From contig CAZWWH010000002.1 of assembly GCA_964637365.1 (NCBI GenBank), positions 143,021-207,020 of the forward strand: a stretch of DNA of 64,000 nucleotides. The letters are read 5' to 3'. Shown in pieces: positions 1 through 9,228 of the stretch. The position numbers and the translations under genes were made by a program. Origin of the DNA: Cryptoclostridium sp964637365. Its GTDB lineage: Bacteria; Bacillota; Dehalobacteriia; UBA7702. Positions within the stretch are counted from its first letter, which is position 1. Each line of letters begins with the position of its first letter. The notes beneath the pieces are model-generated. The model had not been told where the DNA came from. It saw only the letters and a program-made list of their open reading frames with translations, and searched no databases.

Positions 1-144
1 CTAAATTTTATCAATGCAATCTTTCCCAACTTTATTTTAATACCTTTTATCATAGATTACAATCAAAAATTTATAAGAGATTATCACAATTTTCTTTATA
101 ATGGACAAAGCTAGTTTTTTAGCAAAGAAATTTACAATATATGC

Positions 145-173
145 TTTACAAATTTAGCTTGATAAAGTATAAT
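145..173 (+). promoter_or_regulatory. Sigma-A type promoter of the amino-acid ABC operon
   Basis: A -35 box TTTACA (145-150) and a perfect -10 box TATAAT (168-173) are separated by exactly 17 bases. The first gene starts about 40 bases downstream behind the ribosome binding site AGGAAG (199-204). The 1-144 stretch upstream is AT-rich and holds no gene that I can see. Confidence 0.8.
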
Positions 174-213
174 AACATCACAAAATGTTTCAGACGAAAG
201 GAAGATATGAAAA

Positions 214-1017
214 ATGAAAAAATTTTTAGCAATTCTATTGGCGCTTTCTATGCTGCTTTGCTTTGCCGCTTGCGGTGAAGACAAAAACAGCGAACAGACC
301 AGTGACCAGACTGACTCCGCTTATGTGAAAGAAAAGGGTACTCTCATCGTTGGGATCACTGAATTCGAGCCCATGGATTACAAGGATGATAGCGGTAACT
401 GGATCGGCTTCGATGCTGATATGGCCACTGCCTTTGCGAAAAGCCTCGGCGTTGACGTTGAATTTGTAGTGATTGATTGGGACAACAAAATTATGGAACT
501 CGAAGCAAAAAGCATTGACTGCGTATGGAATGGCATGACTCTCACTGATGAAGTGAAAAATTCCATGGCAACCTCCAACGCTTATTGCAACAACGCACAG
601 GTCGTCGTTGTTCCCACTGAAAAGGCTGAAATTTATAAAACCGAAGAATCTATCAAAGACCTCAACTTCTCCGCTGAAGCAGGTTCCGCTGGCGAAGCCG
701 CTTTGAATGACTTGGGGTGCAATGTTACTGCCCTTCAAAGCCAAGCTGACGCTTTGATGGAAGTTTCTGCCGGCACTTCTGATGCTTGCGTGATTGACCT
801 TTTGATGGCCGGCGCAATGATCGGTGAAGGCACCAGCTATGAAAATCTCTCTTATACCGTTGCTTTGAATTCTGAAGAATACGGCGTTGGTTTCAGAAAA
901 GACTCTGACCTTGCTGATTTACTAAACAAATTCTTTGTAGATTCCTATGCAGACGGTTCCATGCTGAAAATTGCGGAAACCTATGGCGTGCAAGAATCTC
1001 TGATTGAACAGAAATAA
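214..1017 (+). CDS. Polar amino-acid ABC transporter, substrate-binding lipoprotein
   Basis: This 267-residue protein captures a polar amino acid outside the membrane and hands it to the permease encoded next. Residues 1-20 form a lipoprotein signal: Lys-Lys, a hydrophobic stretch, then F-A-A-Cys20. The mature part is a family 3 solute-binding protein (SBP_bac_3): the GTLIVGITEFEPMDY start of lobe 1, the IGFDADMA motif, and a second lobe ending near the C terminus. The ATG has an AGGAAG site 9 bases upstream. Permease and ATPase genes follow in the same orientation, so this is a three-gene importer. A hairpin terminator behind this gene probably lets the binding protein be made in excess. The ligand (Gln, Glu, His, Arg or cystine) cannot be read from the sequence. 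Confidence 0.93.
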   Translation: MKKFLAILLALSMLLCFAACGEDKNSEQTSDQTDSAYVKEKGTLIVGITEFEPMDYKDDSGNWIGFDADMATAFAKSLGVDVEFVVIDWDNKIMELEAKSIDCVWNGMTLTDEVKNSMATSNAYCNNAQVVVVPTEKAEIYKTEESIKDLNFSAEAGSAGEAALNDLGCNVTALQSQADALMEVSAGTSDACVIDLLMAGAMIGEGTSYENLSYTVALNSEEYGVGFRKDSDLADLLNKFFVDSYADGSMLKIAETYGVQESLIEQK

Positions 1018-1054
1018 GCTTTTCAGTCTGTAAAATAAGGGATTGTCTCTAAAG

Positions 1055-1088
1055 GGATGGTCAAGGCTTTCTTGACCATCCTCTTTTT
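1055..1088 (+). terminator. Intra-operon Rho-independent terminator
   Basis: GGATGGTCAAG and CTTGACCATCC form an 11-bp perfect stem with a 5-base loop, followed by TCTTTTT. An outer CTCTAAA / TTTTAGAG pairing can lengthen it. It lies between the binding-protein gene and the permease gene and probably causes partial termination, giving more binding protein than membrane subunits. Confidence 0.8.
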
Positions 1089-1129
1089 AGAGCAACCCTT
1101 TCGTTATAAAACTAAGAAGGATCGATTTT

Positions 1130-1786
1130 ATGTTTGAAAATGTTATGCTCGAACTGAGCGGTGGCTTCCTGCAAACCATAAAAATATTTTTCTTCACTTT
1201 GCTCGGGGCGCTACCCATCGGTTTGATTATCTCTTTTGGTTCCATGAGTAAATTCCGTCCCTTGAAAGCAGTGGTAAAAACCATTGTATGGGTGGTCAGG
1301 GGAACCCCCTTAATGCTCCAACTTCTCATTATCTATTACGGTCCCGGCTTAATTTTGCATAATAATATTTGGGGTGGAAGCAGTGAAGGTAGACTTATTG
1401 CTGTTCTCGTCGCTTTCATCATCAACTATTCCTGCTATTTTTCTGAAATTTATCGCGGCGGCATCGAGAGTATCTCTCGTGGACAATATGAAGCCGGTCA
1501 GGTTCTCGGCATGACGAAGTCACAGATTTTTTTCAAAATCGTGTTGCTCCAAGTGGTAAAACGTATTGTTCCGCCAATGAGTAATGAAATTATTACATTG
1601 GTCAAGGATACCTCTTTAGCCAGAATCATTGCGGTCTATGAGCTAATTTGGGCCGGTCAGGTATTCATCAAAAGCGCTGGTATCATTTGGCCCTTGTTCT
1701 TTACCGGGGTATTTTACCTTGCATTCAGCGGAATCTTAACGTTGCTTTTCGGGTTTATCGAAAAGAAGCTGGGCTATTTTAACTGA
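1130..1786 (+). CDS. Polar amino-acid ABC transporter, permease
   Basis: This 218-residue inner-membrane subunit belongs to the His/Glu/Gln/Arg permease family. It starts with an amphipathic segment and has about five hydrophobic spans. The EAA coupling loop, with the pattern EAG..LGM....F..I.L, lies near residues 115-137 and docks onto the ATPase. The ATG is preceded by AAGAAGGA. The ATPase gene begins 13 bases after the stop, so the two are co-translated. The length is typical of the family. A single permease gene suggests a homodimer. Confidence 0.92.
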   Translation: MFENVMLELSGGFLQTIKIFFFTLLGALPIGLIISFGSMSKFRPLKAVVKTIVWVVRGTPLMLQLLIIYYGPGLILHNNIWGGSSEGRLIAVLVAFIINYSCYFSEIYRGGIESISRGQYEAGQVLGMTKSQIFFKIVLLQVVKRIVPPMSNEIITLVKDTSLARIIAVYELIWAGQVFIKSAGIIWPLFFTGVFYLAFSGILTLLFGFIEKKLGYFN

Positions 1787-1799
1787 CGGAGGAAGTAAC

Positions 1800-2558
1800 A
1801 TGTCCGTATTGGAAGTAAAAGATATCAAAAAAAGCTTCGGCAGAACCGAAGTTTTAAAGGGAATCAGCTTTTCCCTGGATAAAGGTGAAGTATTGGCTGT
1901 CATCGGTTCATCAGGCGGCGGAAAAACCACACTATTGCGCTGTCTAAATTTTCTTGAATTCGCAGATAGTGGAGCCATTTCTGTAAACTCTAAGGTGATT
2001 TACGACGGAAAAACAGCAAAGGCACAGAGCGATGCAGAAATAAGGAAAAACCGCCTGCATTTTGGCCTGGTATTTCAATCCTTCAATTTATTCCCCCAAT
2101 ATAACGTTTTAAAAAATGTTAGCTTAGCACCGACACTTTTAAAACTTGATACTCCCGAAAATATTGAAGAGATGGCAATTGCTCTCATCGAAAGAGTCGG
2201 CCTGTCCGATAAAATTAGTAATTATCCCTGTGAGCTATCGGGTGGACAGCAACAGCGCGTGGCCATCGCCAGGGCTTTGGCCTTAAACCCTGACATTCTT
2301 TGCTTTGACGAGCCTACTTCTGCGCTGGATCCAGAACTGACAGGAGAGGTTCTGAAGGTTATTAAAAACCTTAAAAGCAGCGACAGTACAATGATTGTCG
2401 TAACTCATGAAATGGAGTTTGCCAAAAACGTGGCGGACAAGGTCATTTTCATGGCCGATGGCATTATAGAAGAGATGGGCACTCCTGAAAAAGTTTTCGG
2501 TGATCCAAAGTCTGAAAAAACGAAAGCTTTTTTATGCAAATCCCTTGAAAGCTTTTGA
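1800..2558 (+). CDS. Polar amino-acid ABC transporter, ATP-binding protein
   Basis: This 252-residue GlnQ/HisP-type ATPase powers the importer. Walker A is G-S-S-G-G-G-K-T at residues 36-43, the Q-loop is in VFQSFNLFPQ, the signature is LSGGQQQR near residue 146, Walker B is ILCFDEPTSALDP, and the switch His is in VVTHEM. All catalytic residues are present. It has a GGAGGAAG ribosome site immediately after the permease gene. The regulator gene at 2573 follows with almost no gap, so it may be part of the same transcript. Confidence 0.95.
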   Translation: MSVLEVKDIKKSFGRTEVLKGISFSLDKGEVLAVIGSSGGGKTTLLRCLNFLEFADSGAISVNSKVIYDGKTAKAQSDAEIRKNRLHFGLVFQSFNLFPQYNVLKNVSLAPTLLKLDTPENIEEMAIALIERVGLSDKISNYPCELSGGQQQRVAIARALALNPDILCFDEPTSALDPELTGEVLKVIKNLKSSDSTMIVVTHEMEFAKNVADKVIFMADGIIEEMGTPEKVFGDPKSEKTKAFLCKSLESF

Positions 2559-2572
2559 AAGGTATGAGTTTT

Positions 2573-2848
2573 GTGACAACAAAAAAAATTACATCGGAAA
2601 TGGTAGATGAACTATACGCCCTTATCGCATCTTTAGAAACCGTTGAGGATTGCCGGTTGCTTTTTGATGATTTATGTACGTTCAAAGAGATTGAGCAAAT
2701 GGCGCAACGACTTAAATCCGCCAAACTACTTCTTGAAGGGAAAACCTATCATCAGGTTATTGAGGAAACCGAGATTTCCTCCGCCACTTTAAGCCGCATT
2801 TCCCGTTGTGTACAATATGGCGGTGGATATACAAAATTTTTAAAATAA
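2573..2848 (+). CDS. YerC/YecD family TrpR-related protein
   Basis: This is a small DNA-binding protein of the TrpR-like YerC/YecD family. It is all-helical, with the conserved LCTFKEIEQMAQRL segment and a helix-turn-helix containing EISSATLSRISRCV, ending in the family's YGGGYTKFL tail. I prefer the GTG start at 2573 because AAAGG (2558-2562) lies 10 bases upstream. The ATG at 2564 would sit directly on that site, and a TTG at 2555 overlaps the ATPase stop. Members of the family are uncharacterised repressor-like proteins. Being downstream of the amino-acid importer suggests, but does not show, control by an amino acid. Confidence 0.82.
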   Translation: MTTKKITSEMVDELYALIASLETVEDCRLLFDDLCTFKEIEQMAQRLKSAKLLLEGKTYHQVIEETEISSATLSRISRCVQYGGGYTKFLK

Positions 2849-2854
2849 CAATCA

Positions 2855-2886
2855 GGACATATCCAAAATGCGGATATGTCCTTTTC
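2855..2886. terminator. Terminator between convergent genes
   Basis: GGACATATCC (2855-2864) pairs perfectly with GGATATGTCC (2872-2881), followed by TTTT on the plus strand. It ends the amino-acid ABC operon and lies directly at the 3' end of the minus-strand phosphomannomutase gene, so it may serve both directions. Confidence 0.8.
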
Positions 2887-4290
2887 TTAGTACTGCCACT
2901 GTCCCAATTCCGCAAACTTGGCCAAGATCTCGCGGAACAGCGTTTCCATACGGTTTAACGCATCTTTGGTTCTGCCCTCTAAGACTACCACCAATTCCGG
3001 AAGGTTGGAGGATGCCCGTACCAAACCCCAGCCGTCTTCTAACTCTAAACGGACTCCGTTAATGGTGATGGTTTTTTCTTTGCCAAACTCTTTCTGGATC
3101 AGAAGCATTACCTCATTGACAATTTCATATTTTCTTTGTTCTGGACAAGAAAGATGGTATTCCGGTGATCCTTCATATTTGGGATAGGGATTTAAAAGTT
3201 CATCCAGATTTGCTTCCTCCTTGGCCATGAGCGCAATGAGAGAAGATGCCGCGAACAAAGCATCATCGTAACCCCAATAATATTTACCGCTCCAGAAAAT
3301 ATGACCGCTACGTTCCCCGCCCAGAGGAGCCTCATATCGGCGCACAGCTTCTTTAATATGAGAATGACCGGTTGGAGCCATGATCCCTACCCCACCAAGG
3401 GTCTGAATCGACTCCGTCAATGCACGACTGCACTTCACATCATAAACAATGGAGGCTCCTTTTTCCTTTCTTAACACAAAAGCCGCCATAGGTATCAGCA
3501 GCCGGTCGCTCCAGACATCCCGGCCGCGAGAATCCACGACTCCTAAACGATCTCCATCCCCATCGAATGCCATAGCCAAATCACCACGGATATAGGGATG
3601 CACCACCATTTCCTTCATACGTCTCCTAGCGCGAGAATCCGAGGGATTAGGAAAATAATTAGGGTATTGGTCGTCAGGATCACAATGAAGCTGGAAGGTC
3701 TTACAGCCTAACATTTGAAATAGTTCATAGGCAAAAACTCCGGCAGCGCCATTGGCGCAATCAACTACCACCCGTAAATTATGCTGCGGTAAATTTTGAA
3801 ACCTACTAACGATTTGATTTAAATAATCCTCCCGCACATCTATTTGTATCATTTTTCCCGGATTTTTTGATGGGGAGTGTACCTTTTGTGCAAGTTCATG
3901 CATCTTTTTCATGTGTTCCGGTGTCATGGTACGGGAATACCCTATGGCCATTTTCATGCCATTCCAATCCGCGGGATTATGGCTAGCTGTAATCATCATC
4001 GCTCCGGGACTATGAAAAAGATATTGGGCGTAGTAAACCATTGGAGTCACCGACAATCCGATATCATAAACGGTGATTCCCTGTTTCCGTAAAGAATCTG
4101 CAGCGATTTCTGCAAATCTCTTGGAGGACGCTCTATTATCATAACCCAATACTGAGGTATTAAAATTTCTTTGCTTCAAAAATACACCGTAAGCCGAGGC
4201 AATTGCTGCCACAGAATAGTCATTTAACTCCTCCGCCGACACTTTACCTCGAATGTCGTATTCTCGAAACATTGATTCCTTTAGTTCCAT
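2887..4290 (-). CDS. Phosphomannomutase/phosphoglucomutase
   Basis: This 467-residue alpha-D-phosphohexomutase interconverts hexose-6-phosphate and hexose-1-phosphate in the cytoplasm. Four family motifs are present: the phosphoserine loop TASHNP (101-106, Ser103), the Mg-binding loop DGDGDR (243-248), the sugar-specificity loop GGERSGH (324-330; the GERSGH form is typical of PMM/PGM enzymes), and a C-terminal phosphate-binding loop RASSNLPELVV. The ATG follows GAGGTG. It is downstream of mannose-1-phosphate guanylyltransferase with a 10-base gap, so Man-6-P to Man-1-P to GDP-mannose for surface polysaccharide is the likely pathway. Use of glucose phosphate is also possible. Confidence 0.92.
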   Translation of the reverse strand: MELKESMFREYDIRGKVSAEELNDYSVAAIASAYGVFLKQRNFNTSVLGYDNRASSKRFAEIAADSLRKQGITVYDIGLSVTPMVYYAQYLFHSPGAMMITASHNPADWNGMKMAIGYSRTMTPEHMKKMHELAQKVHSPSKNPGKMIQIDVREDYLNQIVSRFQNLPQHNLRVVVDCANGAAGVFAYELFQMLGCKTFQLHCDPDDQYPNYFPNPSDSRARRRMKEMVVHPYIRGDLAMAFDGDGDRLGVVDSRGRDVWSDRLLIPMAAFVLRKEKGASIVYDVKCSRALTESIQTLGGVGIMAPTGHSHIKEAVRRYEAPLGGERSGHIFWSGKYYWGYDDALFAASSLIALMAKEEANLDELLNPYPKYEGSPEYHLSCPEQRKYEIVNEVMLLIQKEFGKEKTITINGVRLELEDGWGLVRASSNLPELVVVLEGRTKDALNRMETLFREILAKFAELGQWQY

Positions 4291-4300
4291 TCATTGCACC

Positions 4301-5380
4301 TCATCGATAATCTAAGTTGTTGCCGTCCAAAGAGCTCACTAGATCCTTAATTTCTTCTACTCTTTTGCGTGGACAAATTAGCAAAACACCATGATCTTCC
4401 ACCACTACCACGTCCCGCAACCCCAGTACAGTCACTAAATGATTGTCAGCGATGATGACTGAGTTCTTAACATCCCTTGCGATAATATTACCGCTTTTAA
4501 TGTTGGCGTTTTCATCATCATCCAAAAGCGCGCCAAGGCTATTATAACTTCCAACATCATCCCAGGAGAAGTGAGTTTCCACCATGGCAATATTTTTGCA
4601 TTTCTCCAAAATGCCCACATCAAAGGATATGGATGGAAGCTCTGTAAATATATGCCGCAGTGTCTCCTGCTCATCATCTGTATTGATTGCATCGATCATG
4701 GGACTAAAAGCCTTTACGAATTCCGGTAAATATTCCTGATAAATTTCAAAAATACGTTTTAAAGAAAAGACAAAAATACCGCTGTTCCAGTTGTATGTAC
4801 CTTTCTTCAAATAACGGCGAGCCTTTTCACGATGAGGTTTTTCCACGAAGCGACGCACCTTATAATAGGAAAGTCCATCTTCCTCCACCTTTTTGCCTCG
4901 TTCCACATAGCCATATCCTGTGGCGATATATTTGGGACGAATCCCTATGACCACAACACCACCGGAATGCAAAGCTGCTGCCGCAGCACGGTCAATAGTT
5001 TCTACAAACAGGTCATCGTCGCCGATTTGATGATCTGCCGGAAAAACAGCAATAATACCGTCGTCATGGCGCTGTGCAATTTTAAAGCACGACCAATAAA
5101 TAGCAGCAGCTGTGTTTCTGGGCAAAGGCTCTGTGACAATCTGATCGCGACTGATTTCCGTGCCACAATGACAAAGCACCAACGGAACCTGGTCTTCCCC
5201 CGCTGCGATATATGGCGGTACCGTTTGACTTACCAATCCGGCCCGCCGATAGGTTCTGGCCAAAAGGCTGTCTTTCCCACCAATATTTAAAAATTGTTTC
5301 GGACAGTTCTCCCTGCTCAGCGGCCAGAACCGTGCCCCCTTCCCCCCCGCCATAATCAGGGAGATGAGCTTTTTCTCCAT
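4301..5380 (-). CDS. Mannose-1-phosphate guanylyltransferase
   Basis: This enzyme makes GDP-mannose from Man-1-P and GTP. The nucleotide-binding signature MAGGKGARFWPLSR with PKQF follows at residues 10-30. The FVEKP loop, the NSGIFVF segment and the SFDVGILEK stretch near residues 240-260 are typical of the family. At 359 residues it is the short form without the C-terminal phosphomannose isomerase domain. I chose the ATG at 5380 because GGAGGG lies 8 bases upstream; a start 24 bases earlier lacks this. It is co-oriented with the phosphomannomutase gene, giving a two-gene GDP-mannose operon. Confidence 0.92.
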   Translation of the reverse strand: MEKKLISLIMAGGKGARFWPLSRENCPKQFLNIGGKDSLLARTYRRAGLVSQTVPPYIAAGEDQVPLVLCHCGTEISRDQIVTEPLPRNTAAAIYWSCFKIAQRHDDGIIAVFPADHQIGDDDLFVETIDRAAAAALHSGGVVVIGIRPKYIATGYGYVERGKKVEEDGLSYYKVRRFVEKPHREKARRYLKKGTYNWNSGIFVFSLKRIFEIYQEYLPEFVKAFSPMIDAINTDDEQETLRHIFTELPSISFDVGILEKCKNIAMVETHFSWDDVGSYNSLGALLDDDENANIKSGNIIARDVKNSVIIADNHLVTVLGLRDVVVVEDHGVLLICPRKRVEEIKDLVSSLDGNNLDYR

Positions 5381-5452
5381 AGAAAAACCCTCCTTCTCTT
5401 TCAATATATGAAGAAGGAGGGAAATATGCGCACATATTTTTTAAAATTGTGT

Positions 5453-5833
5453 TTATTTCATTTGGGCAATCATTTCTACTTCGATTAAGGCGCCTTTGGG
5501 CAGCGCACCAACCTGAACAGCACTTCTAGCCGGATACGGCTCTGTAAGATAGGAAGCATAGATTTCATTGAAGATCACAAAATCACCGATATCTTGAAGA
5601 AATACTGTCGTCTTTACAATATCTTCATAACCAATACCTGCGGCTTTCAGCAGACCTCCAATATTTTCCATCACTTGCTTGGTTTGGCCTTCGATATCCT
5701 TGGCAGTGATATCGCCAACTTTGGGATCAATGGCAATCTGCCCGGAAGCATACAGCATTCCGTTAACAATCACTCCTTGAGAATAAGGGCCGATGGCTTG
5801 GGGAGCCTCATTGGTTTGAATAATTTTTTTCAA
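5453..5833 (-). CDS. RidA family enamine/imine deaminase
   Basis: RidA proteins hydrolyse reactive enamine and imine intermediates released by PLP enzymes such as threonine dehydratase. The 126-residue protein shows the GPYSQG motif near the N terminus, the SGQIAID strand, the conserved YPARSAVQV segment with the active-site Arg, and the ending GALIEVEMIA. A TTG start at 5833 is preferred because AGAGGTGA lies 5 bases upstream and family members begin with Met-Lys-Lys-Ile-Ile. The GTG at 5842 is part of that ribosome site. The gene stands alone between a hydrolase and the GDP-mannose operon. Confidence 0.92.
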   Translation of the reverse strand: MKKIIQTNEAPQAIGPYSQGVIVNGMLYASGQIAIDPKVGDITAKDIEGQTKQVMENIGGLLKAAGIGYEDIVKTTVFLQDIGDFVIFNEIYASYLTEPYPARSAVQVGALPKGALIEVEMIAQMK

Positions 5834-5869
5834 TGAATTCACCTCTTGCTATTTTTAATCAATAAATAT

Positions 5870-6802
5870 TTACTTTCTTTTACCATCCACAAAAGTATGG
5901 CGAAAATCAAAATCAGTCACAGCATGACGGTTACCGGAATGGAACGCCTTGTTGCTGATTGTCCAAAGATGGAGTGCCAGCTCTTTGGCTTCATCCATCA
6001 ATTCTAACACGCTTTCATCATGGTTGCGTTTTTCTTCCCAATGGTACCAGGTCTTTTTAGTGCAATTCAGAAAGTCGTCGTTTGAGCCTGGTGTGGTTTT
6101 AAAATGTGCCGCAAATTTTCCATAATTTTTCAAGAGTGATTGCACCATAGCGCCAAAAGGCTTCATCATGCCGCTTTTGTCATAGAGCATATTATTGATC
6201 CAAATGCCGTCCACAAAACAGGATTGTATGGTCTGAGGGCGTACATCCACTCCATACACGCTCTGCAATATACGGCTAAGTAATCCTGCAATGATACGGC
6301 GAGATTCCTTATCAATATTATAATAATCATTTACTTTAAATTTACCAATAGGTTCCCCACAAATCAAAGGATAAAGCTCATTGTCAATTCCTGATTCGAT
6401 TTTCCAGTGAGCACTGTTGTCCTTAGGCGGTTCTGGCGCGGCGTCTTCTATTTGATATTGTCGGGAAAAAACATAGGGATGAATTTTGCTATCCAGGGCA
6501 TAATGACAACAAAAACCAAAATAATAAGAGGCCAACACATCGAAATCTAGCATTTTTCGATGACTGATGATATCCTTCGCAAGAAATTCAAACAGCTCAG
6601 CAGTTTTTTCACCGTGAATCATGCGACCATATTGCGGTAAAGGACTGCCGGAAACAACCGCACGGTGGAAATATAGGAGGTCAGGCCCCTGGAGTCCCCA
6701 ACAAAAAGTACCAAGGTGATTCTCAATACATTTTGAAATGTCAGGACTGGCATCTGCCAAAACTTGTTGGCCAAAAATATGATGGGTTGTAAAATCTGCC
6801 AT
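5870..6802 (-). CDS. Zinc-dependent phospholipase C family protein
   Basis: This 310-residue protein matches the zinc-dependent phospholipase C/S1-P1 nuclease-like fold by its pattern of His and Asp ligands: THHIFGQ near the start, GPD, the HGEKT segment, and FCCHYALDSKIHPYV near residue 115. There is no signal peptide, so it is probably cytoplasmic, unlike secreted toxins of the wider family. The N-terminal MADFTTHHIFG is typical of the Clostridia group of these proteins. Substrate and role are unknown. It stands alone upstream of RidA. Confidence 0.8.
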   Translation of the reverse strand: MADFTTHHIFGQQVLADASPDISKCIENHLGTFCWGLQGPDLLYFHRAVVSGSPLPQYGRMIHGEKTAELFEFLAKDIISHRKMLDFDVLASYYFGFCCHYALDSKIHPYVFSRQYQIEDAAPEPPKDNSAHWKIESGIDNELYPLICGEPIGKFKVNDYYNIDKESRRIIAGLLSRILQSVYGVDVRPQTIQSCFVDGIWINNMLYDKSGMMKPFGAMVQSLLKNYGKFAAHFKTTPGSNDDFLNCTKKTWYHWEEKRNHDESVLELMDEAKELALHLWTISNKAFHSGNRHAVTDFDFRHTFVDGKRK

Positions 6803-6950
6803 ATAACTTTATCACTCCATAGAAGAAACATTCTTCTTTTTGATAATTAATTATACCATATTTTTCATTCAAAGCAAATAAATTGTAGACGAATAATTTT
6901 TTTCATTGTATACTATATTGAGTAGCCAATTTATGATAGAAGGTGATCCC

Positions 6951-8126
6951 TTGAAAATTAATATCAAAGATTATTTAACTCCCAAGACCATATCCAATCT
7001 TTTGGTGGTATGTGCTGGGATCATACTCTATTTTCTTATTTTAAAATTTAATGAAGTATGGTCTACCATTACATGGTTCCTTTCCATTTTCAAACCTTTT
7101 ATCTGGGGGTTTGTTATTGCGTACCTGATTAACTTTTTTGTAAAAGTATTTGAAAATAGAGTTTTCAAAAAGATAAAAAAACCAAAGCTCCAAAGAATCA
7201 TTTCTATGACTGCATCCTATCTTTTGGCGATAATTATTCTGGGATTGATTTTGTTCATGCTGATCCCCCAGACTGTAGAAAGCATTTCCGTGCTGCTAAA
7301 TAGTGCTCCCACCTATATCGAAAATCTTATTAAGAGTATTGACAAATTTTCTATCCAATACGGGTGGCAGGAAAATCTGCGAGACTGGGTCAACGACACA
7401 CTCCATTATCTTGAAAATCTGGCACCCAATATTATTTCCGCAGTGGTTCCTTACACTATGGATATTACTGCCAAACTTTCCCAGTGGATTCTGAATCTTT
7501 TCATTGCCGTTGTCGTTTCTATCTATCTTTTGGGTACCAAGGAAAAATACTGCGCACAGACTAAAAAGCTGCTATATGCCCATCTAAAAGAAGAACGAGT
7601 AAAATCCTTGGTGGATTTCACCACACTAGTGGGAGGTACCTTTGAGAACTTTTTATCGGGAAAACTGATTGATTCCTTGATTATTGGTATCATATGCTTT
7701 GCAGCATTATCATTGCTGAATTTTCCCTTCCCTCTTTTGGTCTCGGTCATTGTGGGAATTACCAATATTATTCCATTCTTCGGGCCAATTATCGGTGCAG
7801 TACCCACCTTTTTTATCATTCTTATTGCCGATCCGTCCAAAGCCATTTGGTATCCTCTCTTTATCCTTATTTTACAACAAATTGACGGTAATATTATCGG
7901 CCCCAAAATTCTAGGTATTTCCATCGGTATCTCTGCTTTATGGATTGTTTTTGCCATTGTCATCGGAGGGAAACTCCTAGGATTTGTAGGGATGGTGATC
8001 GGGGTTCCAGCTTTTGCTATCATCTATACCATCGTAAAGGCCAACGCCGAAAAAAAATTAAAGGCAAAAGGAATGCCCGAAGATACCAAATCATATACCG
8101 CAGAAAAAAATCAGATTCGCTTTTAA
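6951..8126 (+). CDS. AI-2E family transporter
   Basis: This is a membrane protein of the AI-2E/YtvI family with about eight hydrophobic spans, a soluble middle part, and the conserved C-terminal GITNIIPFFGPIIGAVP and QQIDGNIIGPKILG segments. I chose TTG at 6951 (391 residues) because GAAGGTGAT precedes it by 4 bases; an upstream in-frame TTG at 6906 has no ribosome site. Members export small molecules or ions, and the name from autoinducer-2 export should not be taken literally. A second member is at 19758-20795. Confidence 0.88.
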   Translation: MKINIKDYLTPKTISNLLVVCAGIILYFLILKFNEVWSTITWFLSIFKPFIWGFVIAYLINFFVKVFENRVFKKIKKPKLQRIISMTASYLLAIIILGLILFMLIPQTVESISVLLNSAPTYIENLIKSIDKFSIQYGWQENLRDWVNDTLHYLENLAPNIISAVVPYTMDITAKLSQWILNLFIAVVVSIYLLGTKEKYCAQTKKLLYAHLKEERVKSLVDFTTLVGGTFENFLSGKLIDSLIIGIICFAALSLLNFPFPLLVSVIVGITNIIPFFGPIIGAVPTFFIILIADPSKAIWYPLFILILQQIDGNIIGPKILGISIGISALWIVFAIVIGGKLLGFVGMVIGVPAFAIIYTIVKANAEKKLKAKGMPEDTKSYTAEKNQIRF

Positions 8127-8145
8127 TCTAACCATTAAAAAAGTA

Positions 8146-8184
8146 CCCAGCCAAGGAATTTGTCCCTGGTTGGGGGTTTTTTAT
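8146..8184 (+). terminator. Terminator of the AI-2E family gene
   Basis: CCCAGCC-A-AGG pairs with CCT-GGTTGGG around a short loop and is followed by a T-rich run GGTTTTTTATTTT. It separates this gene from the convergent PTS-like gene that ends at 8191. Confidence 0.75.
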
Positions 8185-8190
8185 TTTACT

Positions 8191-9210
8191 CTATTTTATT
8201 TCCTGTAACGTAACATCCTGCGGTTTTATCCATCCTAGCTTGCGCATGGGAAGAGAAATCACCAACACTAGCACAGCGGGAAGAATAAAGTGCATCAAAA
8301 GAATTTCAATCAAAACCAGAATAGCGTTCATAGACGGTGACATGGCCGCAAACGCACCAAATTGCCCAACCAATCCAGATGTTCCCATCCCCGCGCCAAC
8401 GGCGGTATTGGTCATGTGAAGAACCTTGGTGGATATTGGACCAAGAATGGCCGAGGCCAGAATGGTCGGTAGCCAAATCTGGGGACGACGCAAAATATTA
8501 GCAAATTGCAACATGGAGGTGCCCAGTCCTTGGGAAATCAGGCCCCCAAAACCGTTTTCTCGAAAGCTCATCACTGCAAAGCCCACCATTTGCACCGAGC
8601 AGCCCACGGCAGCAGCGCCGGCCGCAATACCGCTTAAATCAAGCATAATACAAATTGCGGCAGAACTGATGGGGGCGGTCAAACACATCCCTACAATAAC
8701 AGCAACGATAATACCCATAGGAATGGGAGACATTTCTGTGGCGATATTGATGGTATTACCGATGGCCAACATGAATTCCTGAATATAAGGCCCCGTGAGT
8801 CCAGAGGCAACCCCGCCAGCTATAATCGTAACAAAAGGTACCAAAACAATATCGATCTTAGTTCTGCCTGCAATAAGAGAACCGACTTCTGAACCAACTA
8901 CCGCGCCGATGTATGCTCCAACCGGTCCGCCTACGGAATAACCAAAAGCGCCTGCTGCCACTGCGGAGAATATCACCAAAGGCTTCGCTTTCAGTCCCCA
9001 AGCGATGGCCGCACCAATCGCTCCACCTACTACGGGAGAAGAGGCTGAAAGTACCTCAGTATAATTACCAAGGAAACCTAACCCGGGAATCAAGCTAAGC
9101 TGGGAAATAATAAGACCTATAATTAATGATGCAAAAAGCCCCATGGCCATGGCGCTCATTGCATCAATGAAATATCGTCTCAGTACGTTGCCAACAACAC
9201 CCTTTGCCAT
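8191..9210 (-). CDS. PTS EIIC-like membrane protein (EIIC_2 family)
   Basis: This 339-residue, very hydrophobic, Gly/Ala-rich protein has roughly nine to ten membrane spans. Its segments resemble the PTS_EIIC_2 family (PF13303), an EIIC group usually encoded alone without EIIA or EIIB domains. No EIIA, EIIB or sugar enzyme gene is next to it, so its coupling to phosphotransfer is doubtful. A strong ribosome site (AGGAGGT) precedes the ATG, and a 9-bp palindrome sits just upstream of that. The substrate is unknown. Confidence 0.82.
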   Translation of the reverse strand: MAKGVVGNVLRRYFIDAMSAMAMGLFASLIIGLIISQLSLIPGLGFLGNYTEVLSASSPVVGGAIGAAIAWGLKAKPLVIFSAVAAGAFGYSVGGPVGAYIGAVVGSEVGSLIAGRTKIDIVLVPFVTIIAGGVASGLTGPYIQEFMLAIGNTINIATEMSPIPMGIIVAVIVGMCLTAPISSAAICIMLDLSGIAAGAAAVGCSVQMVGFAVMSFRENGFGGLISQGLGTSMLQFANILRRPQIWLPTILASAILGPISTKVLHMTNTAVGAGMGTSGLVGQFGAFAAMSPSMNAILVLIEILLMHFILPAVLVLVISLPMRKLGWIKPQDVTLQEIK

Positions 9211-9228
9211 AAAAACCTCCTAAATATT

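Noticed and set aside
2555..2572. TTG at 2555 or ATG at 2564 as start of the YerC-like gene
   Set aside because: The only ribosome-site-like sequence (2558-2562) overlaps or abuts these codons; GTG at 2573 has normal spacing.
6906..6950. TTG at 6906 as start of the first AI-2E protein
   Set aside because: No ribosome site in front; TTG at 6951 has GAAGGTGAT directly upstream and matches family N termini.
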